A stretch of DNA of 8,125 nt, taken from assembly GCA_022711695.1 (NCBI GenBank), contig JAKLEJ010000142.1, positions 1 through 8,125 on the forward strand. The letters are read 5' to 3'. Positions within the stretch are counted from its first letter, which is position 1, and each line of letters begins with the position of its first letter. The notes beneath the pieces were generated by a model, which was not told where the DNA came from, ran no database searches, and was given only the letters and a program-made list of their open reading frames with translations. Origin of the DNA: Verrucomicrobiota bacterium. Lineage in GTDB: Bacteria; Verrucomicrobiota; Verrucomicrobiia; Limisphaerales; JACRJZ01. This document shows positions 5,537 to 8,125 of the stretch, one piece after another. The position numbers and the translations under genes are program-made.

Positions 5537-6940
5537 ATGAAACGAGCGCTTAAACTCATCGGGTGGCTGACGGCGGCGGCCGGCGCCCTCCTGGCCGTCG
5601 CGGCCCTGGCGTTGCTGGCCCCGGTGGATCGGACTCCCTTCCGCGAACTGCCCGCTTACGCGCGAGCGTCGGCGTCCCTGGAGCAGGCGCGAACCGCATC
5701 CCGCGTCAGTTTCGGCGAGTTGCGGGCCGGGTTTGGACGCGCCAGGCTTACCCCTGAGTTGGGCGCGGAGCGGGACGACCCGGCCCGGGGCCGTTTTCGC
5801 GCCATCCCGCTGGCGGGCTACGGCGCGCGCAAAGGCCAGCCGGCGACGGGGGTTGGCCAGGATCTTTGGGTCAAAGCCATCGCGTTCGCCCAGGGCGCGC
5901 ACACCGGCGTGGTCGTCGGCGCGGATGCGCTGATCGTGCCGCGGGAAGTGGCCGAGGACGCGGCGCGCCGGGTGGCCGCCGCCCGGGGAGTGAGCCGCGG
6001 CGCTCTCTATTTCGGCGCCACTCATACGCATTCGAGCCTCGGGGGCTGGGGGCGGGGCGTGGTGGCGGAGCAATTCGCCGGGCCGCACACGCCCGGCGCC
6101 GCGGAGTGGTTTGCCCGGCAACTTGCCGCCGCCGCCGTGACCGCGCTGGACGACTTGAGTCCGGCCTCCGCGGGCGAGGGCTCTTTCCTGGCCCCGCAGT
6201 TCGTCCGCAACCGCCTGCGAGGCGACGCCGCTCCGGAAGACCCCGAGTTTCGCCTGCTGGCGCTCAGGCAGGCGGACGGAGATACCGCGGTGATGGGCAG
6301 TTACGCCGCCCATGCGACTGTGCTTCCGGCCTCCAACTTCCGGTTCCACGGCGATTACCCGGGTTGTTGGGAGGAGACGGTGGAGACGTCCAGCGGAGGT
6401 CTGGCCTTGTTTCTGGCAGGCGGCACGGGGAGCCACGGACCGAGGGCGGGCGCCCCCGGCCTGGACGGCGCAAAGAAGATGGGCAAAGCGCTCGGCGAAC
6501 TGACTCTCCAAACCCTGGCGGGCATGAGACTGACCAACCAAGTCTGCTTCGGCTTTGTCAGCCTCGATATCCCGCTGCCGCCCTTGCAGGCCCGGATCGA
6601 CGATGGGGTCCGGCTCCGGCCATGGGCGGCGCGAAGTCTCCTTCGCGTCGAGCCGAACACCCTTTTGCAGGGGCTCCGCGTCGGGGGCGCAGTCTGGCTT
6701 TCGACGCCCTGCGATTTCAGCGGCGAACTGGCGTTGGATCTGAGGGCCGCCGGACGCGTGCGCGGCCTGGCAGTGACGGCCACCAGTTTCAACGGGGATT
6801 ACGTGGGCTATGTGATTCCGTCCGCCTACTACCATCTCGCGGGTTACGAACCGCGCCTGATGTCTTTCTACGGTCCGCAGTTGCCGGATTACCTTGCCGA
6901 TCTGCTGCAAGGAATATCGAGTCTCCTGGCGCGGCCCTGA
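5537..6940 (+). CDS. Membrane-anchored neutral/alkaline ceramidase-family protein
   Basis: A 467-residue protein of the neutral/alkaline non-lysosomal ceramidase N-terminal family, zinc amidases that split N-acyl-sphingoid amide bonds in the characterised members. An N-terminal helix (~8-28, KLIGWLTAAAGALLAVAALA) works as a signal anchor and is followed by PVDRTPF. Family features: an AGFGRARLTPE start, the LAGYGARKG segment, a VVVGADALIVPREV strand, the zinc-site motif GATHTHSSLGGWG (H163, H165), HATVLP (H259), FHGDYPG (H271), LFLAGGTGSHGP (S299 near the position of the catalytic Ser region), and a late SFNGDYVGYV motif. Full-length ceramidases are near 650-700 residues with a C-terminal Ig-like domain, absent here. 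It starts 22 nt after the kinase stop, so it is probably in the same operon. It likely faces the periplasm; the substrate may well not be ceramide. Confidence 0.82.
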   Translation: MKRALKLIGWLTAAAGALLAVAALALLAPVDRTPFRELPAYARASASLEQARTASRVSFGELRAGFGRARLTPELGAERDDPARGRFRAIPLAGYGARKGQPATGVGQDLWVKAIAFAQGAHTGVVVGADALIVPREVAEDAARRVAAARGVSRGALYFGATHTHSSLGGWGRGVVAEQFAGPHTPGAAEWFARQLAAAAVTALDDLSPASAGEGSFLAPQFVRNRLRGDAAPEDPEFRLLALRQADGDTAVMGSYAAHATVLPASNFRFHGDYPGCWEETVETSSGGLALFLAGGTGSHGPRAGAPGLDGAKKMGKALGELTLQTLAGMRLTNQVCFGFVSLDIPLPPLQARIDDGVRLRPWAARSLLRVEPNTLLQGLRVGGAVWLSTPCDFSGELALDLRAAGRVRGLAVTATSFNGDYVGYVIPSAYYHLAGYEPRLMSFYGPQLPDYLADLLQGISSLLARP

Positions 6941-7075
6941 ACCAGTTTGATGGGGCGCTCATGGAAGAAGTCTGCCTTGCAAGGAGAGTGGAAAAGGCGC
7001 GCTTTTGTTATTGACTCTCTGGCAGCTTCGGGAGGAGATTGCATCCTTAAAGACAACCCGTGCATTAACTCATAT
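6941..7075 (+). other. Intergenic gap before the secreted-protein gene
   Basis: This non-coding gap has an AT-richer second half than the rest of the window. It contains AAAAG-GCGCG-CTTTT (6992-7006), a weak 5-bp hairpin followed by GTTATT that could be a poor terminator; TTGACT at 7011-7016 without a convincing -10 box; GGGAGGAG at 7030-7037, too far (about 38 nt) to serve the ATG at 7076; and a TTAACTCATATATG run at the start codon. No small gene is supported here. Confidence 0.4.
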
Positions 7076-8125
7076 ATGAAGGAACTTCTTTGCGGAACGG
7101 TCCTGTCCGCCTGCCTGGCGGTGTCGATGGCTCAAGCCCAGCCGCTGGCTTCGGACCAACTGCAGCTCCGCGTCGCCCTCCCCCTGGCGGCTGACCTCGG
7201 AATCGCTGGCAACAGCACTTTTAACCCCCGCTTTTTCGACGGCTTTCTCTACGTCAATCAAATCAGCGTGCCTGGTTTCGGCCGCTATCCGTCTGGCTCC
7301 GGCGTGGCCGGGTTGCTGGTGAACAACAGCGGCATTCCCTTGGAGCATCGCATGGTGGCCCCATTCCGCGGCGCCCTGGCCTCGTCCTACCTGCTGGGCT
7401 CGAGCATGGGGCTTTCGCCCGGGAACACCCTCTTGTCGCGCTACGACTTCAATGGGGGTAATCGCGTGGATGTCTCGACTCCCGGCAACCAGGCCGCGGA
7501 GGGGTTCGACTGGGTGGATGACGACACGATCGTCTTCACCGTCTATAACCCTTCAGCCAACCGCAAGCGGCTTTGCCTGGCGGACGTGACGGCCGAGCCC
7601 TTTGGCGTGAGCGCGAACACCTCATGGAATGGCAATGGCTACATCGAGACATCGGTGAGCACTCGCATCCGCAACGTGCGCGTGGGGGACGTTTACCACG
7701 GCTACGCCTACTACGGAGACGGCAACCAAAATACCAATCCCAACTTCTACGCCCTGGATCTCGCCACGGGCGTCGAGACCCTCCTTGGAAACGCGGGCGT
7801 TCTCATGGGCGCCGGCAGTTACGGGGTTTGGACGGTGCTGGAGCGGGGCGGTTATCTTTATGTGCAAACCACCGACAACGGAATCCAAGTTTACACGATG
7901 ACAAGCGCCACTACCCTGGGTTCCCTGCTTGCGACTTATCCCAAGGCGAGCCTGGATGCAATCACGGGCTACACCGGCCAGTATTACGGCCTCGATGTGA
8001 CGCCCGACGGGAAACAGCTCCTCCTGGGCGCGGCCGAGGGCCGTGTGTTCGAGTTGGGGCAACCCGTTCTTTCCATCGAGCGCGGCGCCGAGGAGGTGGT
8101 TCTGTCTTGGCCGCAGTCCGTCACC
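7076..8125 (+). CDS. Secreted protein of unknown function with a C-terminal 'LSWP' module, cut by window end
   Basis: My translation from ATG at 7076 is open for 350 codons to the right edge. Residues 1-21 are a type I signal peptide (MKELLCGTVLSACLAVSMAQA, cleavage probable after AQA); the LSAC at 10-13 resembles a lipobox, but the hydrophobic stretch continues past it. The mature part has short beta-strand blocks such as FFDGFLYVNQ, FDWVDDDTIVFTVYN, NFYALDLATGVETLLGNAG, GGYLYVQTTDNGIQVY and GLDVTPDGKQLLLGAA, resembling the blades of a beta-propeller, and is rich in Gly, Asn, Tyr and Ser. It ends with VLSIERGAEEVVLSWP, the start of the Ig-like module often C-terminal in large secreted proteins of Verrucomicrobia-like bacteria. 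No catalytic motif is recognised. No good SD; codon use is less GC-biased than in the operon. Probably its own unit. Confidence 0.8.
   Translation, partial: MKELLCGTVLSACLAVSMAQAQPLASDQLQLRVALPLAADLGIAGNSTFNPRFFDGFLYVNQISVPGFGRYPSGSGVAGLLVNNSGIPLEHRMVAPFRGALASSYLLGSSMGLSPGNTLLSRYDFNGGNRVDVSTPGNQAAEGFDWVDDDTIVFTVYNPSANRKRLCLADVTAEPFGVSANTSWNGNGYIETSVSTRIRNVRVGDVYHGYAYYGDGNQNTNPNFYALDLATGVETLLGNAGVLMGAGSYGVWTVLERGGYLYVQTTDNGIQVYTMTSATTLGSLLATYPKASLDAITGYTGQYYGLDVTPDGKQLLLGAAEGRVFELGQPVLSIERGAEEVVLSWPQSVT

Noticed and set aside
5525..6910. 461-codon minus-strand open frame opposite the ceramidase-like gene
   Set aside because: Shadow frame with Arg/Gly/Gln-rich translation. The plus-strand protein has clear family motifs throughout.
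7622..8062. 146-codon minus-strand open frame in the secreted-protein region
   Set aside because: It overlaps a continuous plus-strand frame with a signal peptide and beta-strand pattern, and its own translation shows no known motif.

Overview
The window is GC-rich (about two-thirds G+C by eye) bacterial chromosome, densely coded, with no tRNA, rRNA, CRISPR array, insertion sequence or phage gene visible. The gene content suggests a Verrucomicrobiota-like or related PVC/environmental bacterium: an excisionase-type HTH fused to a PTS EIIA-like domain, a short membrane-anchored neutral-ceramidase-family protein beginning with a TM segment and 'PVDRTP', and a secreted protein ending in a 'VVLSWP' module. 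This placement is inference from protein style, not from a marker gene.

Layout. (1) Minus strand, 1-776: 8-amino-7-oxononanoate synthase (BioF), cut by the left edge just after its PLP-lysine motif. (2) A divergent intergenic region of about 80 bp carries a GTCAA-N10-TTGAC inverted repeat. (3) Plus strand, 858-1589: HTH-EIIA fusion protein with a likely GTG start. (4) A 135-bp gap with a strong GC hairpin. (5) A compact plus-strand operon, 1725-6940: M20-family deacylase/peptidase (ArgE/DapE type), a MOP-type polysaccharide flippase, a PfkB-family sugar kinase and a neutral-ceramidase-like amidohydrolase. The first three genes overlap by ATGA and the fourth follows after 22 nt. (6) A gap of about 135 bp with a visibly AT-richer second half. 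(7) Plus strand, 7076 to the right edge: a secreted protein of unknown function, cut by the window end.

How the genes might work together. The four-gene operon combines two amide-bond hydrolase families, a sugar kinase and a lipid-linked-saccharide flippase. This suggests handling of an acylated amino-sugar, amino acid or lipid conjugate at the envelope, but each member is recognised only to family level and no substrate can be read from the sequence. BioF points to biotin synthesis and is probably a separate unit.

The most unusual signal is in the flippase. A soluble, charged segment of about 120 residues (4001-4369) sits between the predicted last two membrane helices. It resembles a two-unit repeat module ('LS-ET-LL ... 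ALL-DLN' / 'FAGV-LS ... NRLLLEE') that looks intercalated, in frame, into an otherwise standard 12-TM protein.
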